Assembly: GCF_019578655.1 (NCBI RefSeq)
Contig: NC_063260.1
Span: 17,666,723-17,730,722, forward strand
DNA: 64,000 nt
Direction: 5' to 3'
From: Ricinus communis
Taxonomy: Eukaryota; Streptophyta; Magnoliopsida; Malpighiales; Euphorbiaceae
A model generated the notes under the pieces. The model saw only the letters and a list, made by a program, of their open reading frames with translations. It was not told the origin of the DNA and did not search any database. A program made the translations under genes and the position numbers. Positions 47,582-59,822 of this stretch are shown piece after piece (position 1 is the first letter of the stretch; the number at the start of each line of letters is the position of its first letter).

Positions 47582-47630
47582 GTGCAAGTTCCAAATGGAG
47601 AGTGCAAGTTCCAAATGGAGAGTGCAAGTT
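47582..47630. repeat. 20-bp perfect tandem repeat, 2.45 copies, upstream of the RADIALIS-like gene
   Basis: GTGCAAGTTCCAAATGGAGA occurs twice in direct succession, plus GTGCAAGTT. It lies 155-203 bp upstream of the ATG, between a possible TATA box and the coding region. Confidence 0.95.
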
Positions 47631-47670
47631 GACATATGTGACACATAGAGAATTGGCAAAGTGCACCTTT

Positions 47671-47679
47671 TTTATAATA
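47671..47679 (-). promoter_or_regulatory. Possible TATA box of the RADIALIS-like gene
   Basis: The minus strand reads TATTATAAA about 245 bp upstream of the ATG, which would imply a 5' leader of about 215 nt. This rests on motif and position only. Confidence 0.3.
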
Positions 47680-47799
47680 GGAAATTGTCCACAATTTGAG
47701 ATCAGTGTTTCCAAGGATTAATTTCTGATATTTGCTACTTTGAAAGTCTAAAGTACGATGTTGTCTATTTTTGGGTTTCATTGAATAGAATATTCACTT

Positions 47800-50700
47800 G
47801 ACTTTCTTAAAAGAAACGAACCCACTTACTAGCCTCCTAAGAATTTTTGACTCATTTTCTGTCTTGAACTTGAGTTGCTTTTGAGGAAGAAATAATATCT
47901 GTTATAGCTATCTTGGCTGCCAATTCTTGTTATGTCGTGGGTAATCATGTTATGTTAAAAGAATTCATATAAAAACAACAAATTTAAAAATAAACATGTT
48001 TATTAAATAGGTTATATGAATCAATATATATTATTTATTTAATTAGTTAAATTAAAAAAATATTTTTTAAATATGAAAAAAGATTTAAATTTAAATTATT
48101 ATTTTAAAGCATAATTAAATTTTTAAAAATTAAAAAATTACTATATACTAAAAAGGAATAAATATATTTAAACATATTTATTTATTCGTTGTGCAAATTT
48201 ATTTAAATCTAATATTTTTCATGCCATTAAAGAATTATAAATCGAATCTGTTTATTCTAAATTTCAACCCATTTAATCATGCAACACAGGTGGTTTCAAA
48301 ATTACTAGCACTATAACCATGTTTGGCATTATAATTTATAATGGTTAAAAACACTTTTCAGAAAGAAAAGAACAAATTTTTTGGTTCTTTAGTCTCAAAT
48401 TATAATGTTAGAAAAAAGTAGATAAATTGGTATTAGAAAAAAAAAACAATAATTAATCTATTAGATTCAAACAATTTCTATTTTGAACATCCAATAGCAA
48501 TTCTAGACATAGAATTCGAAAGTCAATGATAAAGCTTTTTCTTCTTAATCTTATTTATTAAAGTTTGAATTATGTGTTCCTCAAAATTAAAATTCAAACA
48601 TCAAAAAAACTAAAAATACAATTTATGTGAGTTTGTCATAAATAAAATAATTTTATTTCTTGTAAATCTTTAATCTATATAGATATAAGAGTTTATACGT
48701 AAGAAGATTTGTATCACACCTCAATCATTTTAATAGATGGTTTATATATATAATTATTTAATTATAAATTATTTTTCTAATTTAAGAATGATTTTAATAT
48801 TAAAATTAGCATATAAATTATATTTTTGTTATTAATTTATAAATATATTTAATGTATTAACAAATAATATTACAAAAAAAAAGATCTCATATTATCAATT
48901 ATTACATTTATTAAATTTTTATATATTTTTCATTAAATATAAAATTTGTACATATAAATCCTTTTTTAAATAAATTAAGAAATGTAAGTTCTAATTTTTT
49001 TCAATTAAAAATTACTTCTAATCAAAATAATAACAATAATTTTTTTATATTTACTTAATTTATTATTAATCTAAAATTTTCAATATTATACAAGTTTTTT
49101 TATACATAAAGAAGTATAATTTTAATTTTTTAACAGGTGCTTATAGTGCATGAATAGACAATTAATTTTAATTGAAATATCAAATTAAATATTGAATTTA
49201 TAAAAAGTTTATAACCTTTTCAAACAATGGAAACACAATACTTATTAGAATGTTAAAGAACTGAATTTTCTCAATGGATTTATCTTGGCATCTTATATGT
49301 ACACAATTGTGCCAAGTCAAGTCTTAAGCTGCTTTGATATTTTGTTTAAAAGTAGTTTATTAAAAAGTTAAAAATGTCAATATATTAAATATAAAAAATA
49401 TTGTAAACACACCACAAAAACTGTCTTGTAAATATCATAAAAATTGTAAAAAAAATCCTAACTAATCCATAATATGAAACCCATTGAATATTTGAAGTTC
49501 CAAGGAATTCCTAATGCATAAAAAATCATTCAAATTTCTTTTCCGTTGAGTTAAGAAATTATAACCTCTTACCTGTGGTACCCTTTTATTTCTACCAAAT
49601 TATGATTAAGACCACTTCATAGTTATTCACAATCACAACACAACCCACAATAATTAATTATCAAACTACAGCATGCATTTTCCTTTTCCAGTAACTTCGA
49701 CCAATGAATTTTAATCTACTTATAGCCATAACAGTACAATACAAACACAAAAGCTAAAGTTTAGGAGCTCAAAAAGTGCGCCAAAGATCTGTGAACTGAC
49801 ATCTAAAGATATTACTTTTCCCCAACTTGTTATTAATCTACACTTAAATAACAAACAAACTAAAATTTCACAGTTGGCAGTTTTCAGCCTTAAGCAATTT
49901 GTTGTCCTGCTTGCTGACTTATTGATCGGTATGTTATTTAAGCTTATCTTATTATCAAACTTGCACAACATAAATAATTTTTCACATAAAAATCTAAGTA
50001 TATAAATTTAAATATTATATATTTCTCCTATATTTTTATACTCTTAGTACGTAATAATTTTATATATATTATTAAGAATCTGATATCGAATAAGATTATA
50101 TCCATCCATGTGAATTATGAATTAGTGACGCGGAGTAAATGTGGTGTTTTTTTTAGTGTATCATATTTAATGAAGATTAACTCTAAACTAGAATGATTAT
50201 GTCAAGAAGGAGCTAGTGAGTCTATATCTCATGCTTATCAGGAACTCAATTCCTTTACAAAAAGCATTCCCGTAATACACTTTTTAAACACCACTTGTGG
50301 TCTAAATCTCAAGTACAAGTACTTTAACTTTCTCATTATCATTCCTTTGTCCTCTTTATACTTGATTTGTGGCCACCACATGATCAACTGCAATTTCTTA
50401 TAGCCCACATGTTTATACTTAATTAATTCATTAATCACATGATCATCTTTCATTCAGACTAGCTTTAGTTTGTTTTTCGTTTTCTTAATTGTCTATTCTT
50501 TCGGCCTCACTTTAATGTCCCCCTCTTTCCAGTTTCCTAGTGTATGTTTTTTTTTTTAAAAAAAAATAAATTAAATTCAGATGATTCAGTAAAGAAATAA
50601 TTGTTCAAATTGAATTCAAGAACTTGGCGTACGGCAAGAAATTTCTCAGTGTTTATATGTAAAAGAAAAGCTCATAACTTTTTGCCCTTTTCTTTTTCTT

Positions 50701-51360
50701 CTAATGGGACTAATTCTCTTCCCTTAGAGACAATCACGAATGGAATGAGGATTTGCAGCAAGTTTTGACATACCAATACTGGTCTTAACTTTTTCTATGC
50801 GAAGGTCAGGCTAAAACATTGATTTCAAGAATAAGAATCTGACATATGCAAAATGTACTTTGCATTTGAATTTAGCACATACTTTCTTAAAAAGAATTAT
50901 TCTAGCATCATATTTTAACATTTATTGTAATTTTAATCTTCAATAAAATATTAATTAATCTATTGACTTTGTATGAATTCCGGCGACAGCGAAAAAAATA
51001 AATTGAAAAAATAATTCTATTATTAAAATATTATCGTTTAAATACATAAAATTTTAAAAAGAAAATTCCAAAATTAAGAAAAGAAAAAAATAAATTTAAT
51101 TACTTAAATAATAATATCTGAGTAATAAAATGAGGCAACAACTCTAATATTAACTCTATTTTTTTATTACCGAAGTTTTCACCAAATTAACAAATTTGAC
51201 GAATAATTTTATTGAAAACTAAAATTGAAAGTAAGATTAAAAATTTAAAAATTACATCTTATACTTAATTATAAATGTAAAATATAATATCTTTAGAAAA
51301 ATTAAGCTTATTAATTAAGTATGTAAATTATTATTATTATTATTATTTGTTAATTAATGA
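47800..51360. other. AT-rich spacer
   Basis: Very AT-rich, especially 47990-49250. No convincing gene. Short frames at about 49720-49971 and 50238-50453 lack recognisable domains. A T11-A10 inverted homopolymer lies at about 50547-50570. Confidence 0.55.
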
Positions 51361-51368
51361 GTTTTGTT

Positions 51369-52107
51369 TGTTAATATGTTATTTATTCATTTAGTCGGTT
51401 AAATAGTTAGCTGAGTTGCCACATGGTGATTGGTAGAGTTAATTAGAATCACATTTCAGTCTTCTGTATACAAACACAAGATTACAACAAAGCTGTTTGG
51501 ATTCATGAGATTGAATCAACCATTTCTCTAGATAGAGCTTGTTCATGGTATCAAAGCAACGATTTGAGACCTGACAATTGAGATCAAAATTCAACAATGC
51601 CATAAGGAGAAGAATCAAGAATTGCAAAAGAGTTGAGGGGGAGGAAATAGAAATGCTGCAAAAGAGTTTTTCACCGTTAATAATAGAAATCCTCTTTTTC
51701 TTGCGAGCATTGGCTCATTCTGGAATTATGTTAGTAATAGCACCATTAATAGATAACAATTTTCTTATGTAGAGTCGATCCATAAGCTATTGTGAGGTTA
51801 GGATTCATTAATGGAAAATGTGAGAAGCCTGATTTAGGATCAACTGATTATGATAAGTGGAGAAGGGTGGATTCTAGATATCGGCAATTAAACTTGATGT
51901 CTGATGAAATTGCAGAAGTATTGTTTTATGTTGGATTTGCGAAGGATTATGGAAGGAATTGGAGGAGCATTGTGGAGAAATCAATGAACCATTGGTTTAT
52001 CATTACTATTAGAGGGGGTTTTCAATGAGACTAGAATATCAACAAGTAAAAATAGTTTTATTATCATTATAAAAGAATATTATGGAATAGAAACCGTATT
52101 TAGAGAC
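51369..52107 (+). mobile_element. 5' remnant of a Ty1/copia element
   Basis: A 177-bp LTR (51369-51545, TGTTAATATG to CTTGTTCA) is followed directly by TGGTATCAAAGC (51546-51557), a one-mismatch tRNA-Met primer site, and then by a gag remnant. The element is cut off at about 52107, where the Tekay/Del-like LTR begins. No pol or second LTR of this element is found in the window. Confidence 0.8.
51792..52028 (+). pseudogene. Copia gag N-terminal fragment
   Basis: LGFINGKCEKPDLGSTDYDK and WRRVDSRYRQLNLMSDEIAE match the start of copia gag (UBN2/DUF4219-type region). The frame changes after about 51960 and the rest is missing. The sequence from 51558 to 51791 should be the leader and start of gag, but no intact ATG-led frame joins the two. 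Confidence 0.75.
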
Positions 52108-55100
52108 TACCCGGAATTTTTCTTCAATAATGATAATGTTAATAATAATTAATAAATAAATTTTTATTTAAAATAATTTTATTTTATTTTTATTAGGTTT
52201 AAATTGGAATGATTTAAATGGAAATTTTAATGCTAGACAAATAAAGGAGTTATTTTCTATATCCAGTTAGTTTGATTTTTAAGAAATTAATTAAGTAAAT
52301 TCCTTGAGAAATAAATCATATTTTTGGTTATTCAAAATTTTCCCCCAAATGAATATATATAAATTAAATTTTATATTTGAGAGTTATGGAAGAATTTGTA
52401 AAGGATATTTTATAAAAGAATTTTTGGAGAAAATGGCATTTTAATTAACTAATGGTATTAAATTTTAATTAGAAATTAGTAAATTGATTAATTAAATTAA
52501 TTGTGTGTTAGGATTAAATTGGAAAATTAATTTGAAATAAGGATTAAAAGTATAATCTTATTGATATGGAGTTTTAATGAAAATTTGTATGTTTGGTATT
52601 TTTATAATTAAATATGTCGGCAAGGGCTTTTTGGTAATTTTATATTTTAAAGCAAGGGTAAATATCTAATTGTATATTTTCAATAATTCTAATATTGGCT
52701 CAAATTAAATAGTTAGGGGCTTAATTGAAAAGCTAAAGAAAAGTTTAGGGGTTAATTGGAATTTCTGCAGGACGAAATTGTTAGTAATTAAAAAGTTGAG
52801 GGACTAAATGGTAAAGAAAAAAAGTTCAGGGACTAAATGCTGATAAGGAAAGAAAGGAAAACAAAGAAGAAAAGAAAGGAAGAGGGAGTCGGCGTCGGGA
52901 GGAGAAGAAGAGGAAGGAGGGAGAGAAGGCAGCTGCAGTCCGTTAGCTCGGGGCGTGGTGGCGGTCGCTGGCAGAAAAGCCGGCACCGGCGGCAACACGA
53001 AGAGAGAAAAAAAGGGATAGAGATGATGTAGTCGCTTTTTTGTGGCGATCGACTCCCCTCGGTCTTGGCTATCTTTTGGCGCAGCGGCGATGCAAATGGT
53101 GGTCGGAGTTGGAAGTTCGCGGTAGAGAGAGAAAATGGGTGGCAGTCGCATTTTTTGGCTTTTCCGGTGAGGGATAGATAATCGGAGGGCATATCTGGAC
53201 TCTTCTCGGCTCAAGCTTCGCAATGACATAGGTTTTGTGGCGATCGGACCCCGTTTGAAAATCGACGGCCGAGATCGTCCGTAAATCTCTCTGGATGATC
53301 GGGGGTCGGATCGGAAGATCGGAAGTGGGGATTGTCATCAGCGCGTCGTTTCAAGTCCGTTGGTGCGTTCGGATCGTCGATCGGACTCTAGCGGCTGGAG
53401 GCGAGTCGATCGAGCGACCAAGCATCTCGGTAATTTTTCTCTGGCCTGTTGATTTTAGAATTCTTTGGTGAATTATATGTTTATTGAATTGTGTTGAGTA
53501 TTAGAAATAGTGTGAGTCAAAATAAATGTTTGTCGGACTACCTGCCTTAAGTCGTGTTTTGTGATGTGTGGCGGAGTCGGGAAAATAGTGAAGTCTTGGG
53601 GACCCGACTCCCGTTAAAATGAGTTCTTAAATATTTGAAGTGTTTTCTGGCAGGTCCTGGATCCGGTTTACGGGGGGTAAATATCCGTATTGTAGGGGAG
53701 GTTCTACCGAATTTTCAGTAGAATTTACCCGAGACGAGATTTTTAGACAATCAGTCCTTGGAGTCTAGAACTAGGATTAATTATCAAATGTTGTAACGTT
53801 ATTGATTAGTTGTTTTCCGTAATTAGATAATTCGTCAGTTTGGCTCGCTCCAATCAAGGCATCAAAGCAGAACTAGGAGGTGTTAAAGTTATGAGTTAAA
53901 GTCATATATCTGTTATGCACGTGTCATGCACAAATTTTAAATAACTATTGTGATTAATTGATTGCAAGTTTAAATTATTCATTTAATTACTAATAATATA
54001 TTTCATGCTCTTTGATTACTATTCATATATATCATGTTCTTCATCACTGAATTTATTATTGTTTGATAACTCGGGATGGGACGACAGTAGAACATGCTAT
54101 TTCACCGGTATAAATCCGAAAGCGATAGAAAAGGAGTAAAATGGTAAATTTAAAAGGGGTAAATTTAGGACTTGCCTTGATCGAGCATTGCTCTCTAGAC
54201 TTAGTAGAGTGTGTTTGCCGGAGTAAAGGTCCCTGGTCGAGCATTGCTCTCTAGGCGCCGGGTTACTTAGAAACCTAAGTGACCAGACTGGAGTTAAGGA
54301 CCCTGGTCGAGCTTCGGTCTCTAGGCGCTAGTCTTATTGGAGTAAGAGAGTCGAAAGGCTAAGAGTGTTAGTGATAATTAAGTGTCTGAACTGGATTTAA
54401 GGACCCTGGTCGTACCTCGCTCTCTTAGCACCAGTTCTGTTAGAATGAGAGAGAGTCGAGATATTTAGTGTTGGGATTAGGATTCTGCTGAGGTACTCCA
54501 TCTCGTAGTGTGTGAAAATTATTTTAATTAAGCATGGCATGACACGTTTATTTTTGCATGACTTAGTATTTATTTCAAATTAAATAAATGTGTTATTAAA
54601 GTATTTGTAACTGTTTTTCCTTGGATATATGTGTAATACCCGGAATTTTTATATATTTAATAATGAGTTTTTATTTAAGTTAATTTTAGCTTCATTTTTA
54701 TTTGGTTTAATTTGAAATGATTTAATGTAAATTTTAATATTAGTCAATTAAATGAATTATTTTTCTATACCCAATTAGTTTGAAATTTTAAGAATTAATT
54801 AAGTAAATTATATGAAGGGTAGATTATATTTTTGTTATTCTAATTTTTCCCCAATGTATATGTATATGTATAAATAAAATTATATATATTGGGGAATTAT
54901 GAAAGAATTTGTAAAGGGTGTTTTTTATAAAAGAATTTTAGGAAAATTAGTATTTTAATTAGTTAGTGGTATTAAATTTTAAGTTAGAAAATAATTAGTA
55001 AATTGGTTATTTAATTTAATTGTGTGTTAGGACTAAATTGGAAATTTATTTTGGAATAAGGATTAAATATATAATTTTATTTTTATAGGGTTCTAATGGA

Positions 55101-55689
55101 AATTTGTGAGTTTGGTATTTTTGTAAATAGATATGTCAGTCAGGGGTATTTATGTAATTGTGTATTTTCAATAATTCTAATTTGGCCCAAATTAATTAGT
55201 TAGGGGTTTAATTGAAAGGCTAAAGGAAAGTTTAGGGGTTAAATTGAAATTCTGCAGAATGAAATTGTAAGTAATTAAGAAAGTTGAGGGACCCAATTGT
55301 AACAAGAAAAAGTTCAGGGGTCAAATGTCGATATTGAAAGAAAGGAAAGAAGGATCGGGGAGAGAGAAAAGAAAAATCGGGGAGAGAGAAAGGAAAAATC
55401 GGGAAGAGAGAGAGAAACGTCGGGAAGAGGAAGGAAGAAGTCAAGGCCGGCCGAGGAAGTCGAAGCATCAAGAAGCGCATGCTCTAGCGTCGGCGGGCTA
55501 AGGCAAGGAAGGCAATGGCCCGAGTGTCATTCCCATTGCTTCCGGCCTTCCGACCGATCTCGGTAGCGATCGGCTCCCCTTGGAGAGAGCTTCCTCTTGG
55601 CGGTGGCGGCGTCAGTTTTGGTGGCCGGAGGAGGGAGTTCCAGTGAAGTGGTGGCAGCCGTGTTTTCTGGCTTTTGCGGCGAGCTCCGG

Positions 55690-55830
55690 CGGAGGATGGA
55701 CGATCGGAGGATGTATCCCGACTCTCCTCAGCTCAAGCTTCGCAATGGCACTAGTTTCGTGGCGATCGAGCTCCGTTTGCAAATCGATGGCCGAGATCGT
55801 CCGCAAATCTCTCCGGACGATTAGGTGTCA
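55690..55830 (+). repeat. Conserved GC-rich core of the large LTRs
   Basis: About 140 bp, containing ATGGACGATCGGAGGA, CTCAAGCTTCGCAATGGCAC and GCCGAGATCGTCCGCAAATC, recurs in all four large LTRs: here, about 53180-53320, about 60765-60900, and on the minus strand about 11345-11200. It is visibly better conserved than the AT-rich parts around it. It could be a promoter or leader element; function is unknown. Confidence 0.75.
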
Positions 55831-56689
55831 GATCGGAAAATTGGAAGCGGAAATCGTCGTCAGCGCGTTGTTGTGAGTCCGATGGTGTGTTCGGATCGTC
55901 GATCGGACTCGGACCGAGCGCCCTTAATTTTCTCCCGGCCCGTTGATCTTGGAAATCCTTTGATTTAAAATTGTGCTTATTGTTTTGTGTTGAGTATTTA
56001 ATATTTGTGAGTCAAAAATAATTGTCTATCAGTTTGCTTGCCTCGTATTTTGTGTTGTGTGGCGGAGTCGGGAAATAGTGAAGCTTGGGGACCCGACTCC
56101 CGTTGTTTGAATTGTTGAATATTTGAAGTGTTTTTTTGGCAGGTCCTGGACCCGTTTTTACGGGGGTTAATGTCCGTGTTATAGGGGAGGTTCTGCCGGA
56201 TTTTCGGTAGAATTCTCCCGAGTCGAGATTCTTAGACAGTCAGTCCTAAGAGTCTAGACCTAGGATTAATGATCGATTGTTTCAATATTTTGATAAATTG
56301 TTTCCGTGACTAGATAGTCCGTTTGTTCGGCTCGCTCCAACCGAAGCACCGGAGCAGAGTTAGGAGGTCGCCAAACCTGTGAGTTAAAGTCATATATCAC
56401 TTATGCACGTGTCATGCATAAAATTTGATTGCTACTGTGATTATTCATTTGCAATTTCAATTTTTCATTTAATTATTATTATTATTTGCATGATGCTTTT
56501 AATTACTATTTAAATATGTTTTTCCTTTATCACCAATTTTAATATTGCATGATGACTCAGGATGGGACAGCAGTAGAACATATGAGTTGGATGAGTGTTC
56601 CAATATAAATCTGAGAGAGATAGGGAAAGGGTAAAGAGGTAAAAATTTTAAGAAAGAAAGATTAGGACCTGCCTTGGTTAAGCATCGCT

Positions 56690-57120
56690 CTTTGGGCTTA
56701 GTTGAGTGTGGTTACCGGAGTAAAGGTCCTTGATCGAGCTTTGCTCTCTGGGCGTCGGCTTATTTAGAAATTTAAGTGACCAAACTGGAGGTAAGGTCCC
56801 TGATCGAGCTTGCTCTCTGGGCGCCAGTCTTATTGGATAAGAGAGCCGAAAGGCTAAGGCTGAGAGTTAAGTGACCGGACTAGAGGTAAGGTCCCTGATC
56901 GAGCTTTGTTCTCTGGGCGCCAGTCCTGTTGGAATGAGAGAGTTGAGATATAAGTGACCAGGCTGGAGGTAAGGTCCCTGATCGAGCTTTACTCTCTGGG
57001 CGCCAGTCCTGTTGGAATGAGAGAGTTGAGATATAAGTGACCAGGCTGGAGGTAAGGTCCCTGATCGAACTTTGCTCTCTGGGCGCCAGTCCTGTTGGAA
57101 TGAGAGAGTTGAGATATTAG
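56690..57120 (+). repeat. 83-bp tandem repeat array in LTR copy C
   Basis: Units start AAGTGACC at 56774, 56869, 56952 and 57035, so the last three are spaced exactly 83 bp. Each contains AGGTAAGGTCCCTGATCGAG and CTCTGGGCGCCAGTC. Earlier units are degenerate. Copy A (54170-54450) and copy D (about 10050-10260) have fewer, diverged units. Confidence 0.9.
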
Positions 57121-58144
57121 AGTTGAGCTTGGTCGAGACGTGAGTTTTAAAATTGATCGAGATGTTGAGTTGGGATTAGGGTTCTACTAAAGTACTCCGT
57201 CCCGTTGCGTGTGGAATAATTTTTATTTAAGCATGGCATGACACATATGTTTTAACATAACACGTATGGTTCGCGTGATTTATTAATTATTTTAAAATTA
57301 AATGAATGTGATATTGAGATGTTTGAAACTGTTTTAGATATATGATTTTAGCTCACTCTCGAGATTGACAGTCTCCATTTACTATTTTTCATATTCATGA
57401 CTGTTAGTCTTCCCGCGACTCTTACTCAATAACCCGACTCCTTCATCATCGGGTGGTGTTTGATTTGGTATGTCAAATTGTAAAAATCTTAGATTCTCCG
57501 CAGTAGTAATAGTAGGGATATCAGTGGTAATTTTATGTAGTTTCGGGTCTCGCCTAATTCTTCAGGCAGATCGATTTAATTGTGTAAAATTTAATGTTAC
57601 TGTAAATTGTGGTATTAATAACAGTAAAATTTGAGTTGAGGTTGGTTTGAGTTAGTGAGTGTTAGGCTTATTACGGGATTCGGTGGCCTTACGCCTACCC
57701 ATTCCCTAGTGCCAGTCACGGGCCCACAGGTGGGGTCGTGACAATATGATTTTAACTCACTCTCGAGACTAACAGTCTCAATTTTACTATTTTTCATATC
57801 TGTGATTGTTAGACTTCCCGCGGCTCTTACCTAGCAACCCGACTCCTTCATCATCGGGTGATGAAATTGGTTTGGTATGTTAACTTGTAAAATCTTAGAT
57901 TCTCCGCAGTAGAAATAATAGACTTGTCAGTTGTAAATTATTGTAGTTTCGGGCCTTGCCTAATTCTTCGGGTAGACCAAATTAATTATGTAGAATTTAA
58001 TGGTTAAGATATATTGTGACATCAGTAATATCATATGAGATCTAATTAAGTTAATAAGTGTTAGGCTTACTACGGGATTCGGTAGCCTTATGCCTACCCA
58101 TTCCTTAGTGCTGGTCACGGGCCCATAGTTCGGGTCGTGACAAA

Positions 58145-58162
58145 GTTGGTAAGAGCTTAGGT
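58145..58162 (+). other. Degenerate primer-binding site (tRNA-Met)
   Basis: Two bases after the LTR end, the sequence AGTTGGTAAGAGCTTAGG resembles TGGTATCAGAGCTTAGG with a 2-base loss. This confirms the 5' LTR boundary at 58142. Confidence 0.7.
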
Positions 58163-59374
58163 TTACATTTCCTTCGACCTAGGTTAAGATTCTTGGTACT
58201 GTGGATCTAGGATCAGGTTTGTCATGTTATTTTCATTGCAGTGTCTCAGCTTTCACTGTTAGAGAGTCTGTCATTCTTTTCTCGTGAGCTTGTCTTTGAT
58301 GTTGTGTTGAGAATGAGCGTTGTAGCGACAACAAGATCTGAAGAACGGTAGACTTGTGTCGTTTTCTTCAAGTGATTGGTGCAGGCCGACCCTGGGATGC
58401 TCCAATTGTTATTTCGATGGTGGGCACCATGGACAGAATTAGTGCATAGCGTAGTTGCAGTCGTGTCCTGAACTGCCTCATCATCGCATCAGGCATCGCC
58501 TTAATGAGGAGCACCGAAGTTAGTGCATGGAAGGTCGAGCAGAGGTCAGAGCATATATGGTTGAGTTTGGTGATTGTAAGAAGCTTAAGAAAGATGGTAG
58601 GAATATTTTCAAATGCTCGAAATCCAAAGAAGCTTAAGCAAACACTATTTATTTTTTTCTATGTAGAACAAGTGTTTTAAATACAATATTGCGCCCAGTC
58701 CCAAAAGAATTTATTATGACATTTCACTGTTAGGCATGCACAATTCCATAAATCATTTTTAGGGCATATGCATCATATATCGTGCATTGCAACCCTTGGT
58801 GATAGAGGGCATCATCACCTGGTGCGCAATATTGTAAAAATTTTATATAAAGAAAATAACTCGAGATTTTACAATTTTATAAAGGTGTTTTTTCGAGATA
58901 ATAAAATTTTTATCAGTGATGATTATAAAGTAAATAAATAAGTAAATATTTCAAAGTAAATTGTATTAGCTTGGGATTCTCTGGATGACAAGCTGAGTTG
59001 TTGTGAGAATGAATCTGTGGCGCAGTAGACCCTGTGTTGGATTATAGAGGAGACTTCTGGATTTCAGTCGAAGAGGAATTTTGTGTCATGATGGCCTGGT
59101 TTTTGTATCAATTATGGCAACTAGATGGATGATATGACGTGGATGATGTGATGTGGATGTTAAGGATATTCTGTATGTGCAAGGGACATGTTGTTAGGAA
59201 GGATTTGGCGAATGGATTTTTGGCGGGACCCGGGTTGGTCCAGATCCTTTAGAGAAGGTTCTTTTCTCGCGGGCGGCTGAAGACAACTTTCAAGAAGCAG
59301 AGGAGTTGTGCGAACCCGAAGTGGGTGCATGTGGAGATTTGTATTAGAGAGTATTTAATCCTAAGGCGTCTCTT
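58163..59374 (+). pseudogene. Degraded gag-side interior of the Tekay/Del-like element
   Basis: Expected leader and gag position. Short traces such as KVEQRSEH-like sequence near 58525 suggest gag, but no continuous frame exists. Part of it (about 58640-58960) is AT-rich without coding signal. Most of gag, protease and RT is missing. Confidence 0.4.
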
Positions 59375-59760
59375 ATGCAAAAAGTGATATGGTTTGGTAA
59401 AGAATACAAGTTAACCCTTCTTCTGTGGGAACCCTTGGAATTATCAGCAGGTTTGGTGAGGTGGCATGCAAGTTGGACTTGCCGCCAAACTTTCTCGCAT
59501 ATCAATCCAGTATTTCGTAAGTACGTGTTAAGGAAGTGTATTTTTGATCCTTTGCTCGTGTTGGGCCCTCAGTGTATGAAAGTAAGTGAAGATTTGATTT
59601 CCGAGGAGCAGTAAGTCAAGATCGTGGGTTCTCAGATTCACCAGTTTTTGTTCAAGGGTTTTATCGATGGGTCTTGTGGATGAATTTTCCTCTGTCGAGG
59701 AAAGTATCTGAAAAGCCGAGCTGAAGATGAGAGGTTCCTATTCTCTTTAGTTAGTTTCAG
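59375..59760 (+). pseudogene. Tekay/Del-like integrase C-terminus (broken)
   Basis: The 79-codon frame at 59375-59614 contains VIWFGKEYKLTLL, HINPVFRKYVLRKCIFDP and KVSEDLISEEQ. These follow the C-terminal integrase pattern of Tekay-type chromoviruses (RFGKKGKLSPR, HPVFHVSMLRKY and EDLSYEEQ types). After the stop, a trace of the chromodomain-like tail (AELKMRGSYSLFS) is readable near 59715-59755. A deletion of several residues near HPVFHVSM and other changes break the domain. Confidence 0.7.
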
Positions 59761-59810
59761 TCTTAGTGTGAACCCCCTTTTTTCTTTTAAAAATTCGATA
59801 AATTTTTCTT

Positions 59811-59822
59811 AAGGGGAGAGAA
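59811..59822 (+). other. Polypurine tract
   Basis: AAGGGGAGAGAA lies immediately before the TGTAATATTTGG start of the 3' LTR. This is the expected priming site for plus-strand synthesis. Confidence 0.85.

Larger units (their letters stand above)
54632..57743 (+). mobile_element. Solo LTR nested in copy A, 3112 bp (copy C)
   Basis: Starts TGTAATACCCGGAATTTT and ends GGTGGGGTCGTGACA. Perfect 5-bp duplications ATATG flank it (54627-54631 and 57744-57748), and the sequence of copy A resumes in register afterwards. It is closer to copy D (9423-12268) than to its host LTR. Open frames in its GC-rich island (55580-55876) are not clear genes. No interior or second LTR is present. Confidence 0.92.
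52108..58142 (+). repeat. 5' LTR of the Tekay/Del-like element (copy A), split
   Basis: It runs from TACCCGGAATTTTT to GTTCGGGTCGTGACA, about 2.92 kb after the nested solo LTR and one duplication are removed. It has the same modules as copies C and D: an AT-rich start, a GC-rich island (52840-53440), a GGGACCCGACTCCC block (about 53600), and a GTCGAGC...CTCTAGGCGC repeat block (54170-54450). Confidence 0.85.

Noticed and set aside
52804..53338. Overlapping Ser/Pro/Arg-rich frames on both strands
   Set aside because: Same GC-rich island in LTR copy A. No known domain, and all frames are open together.
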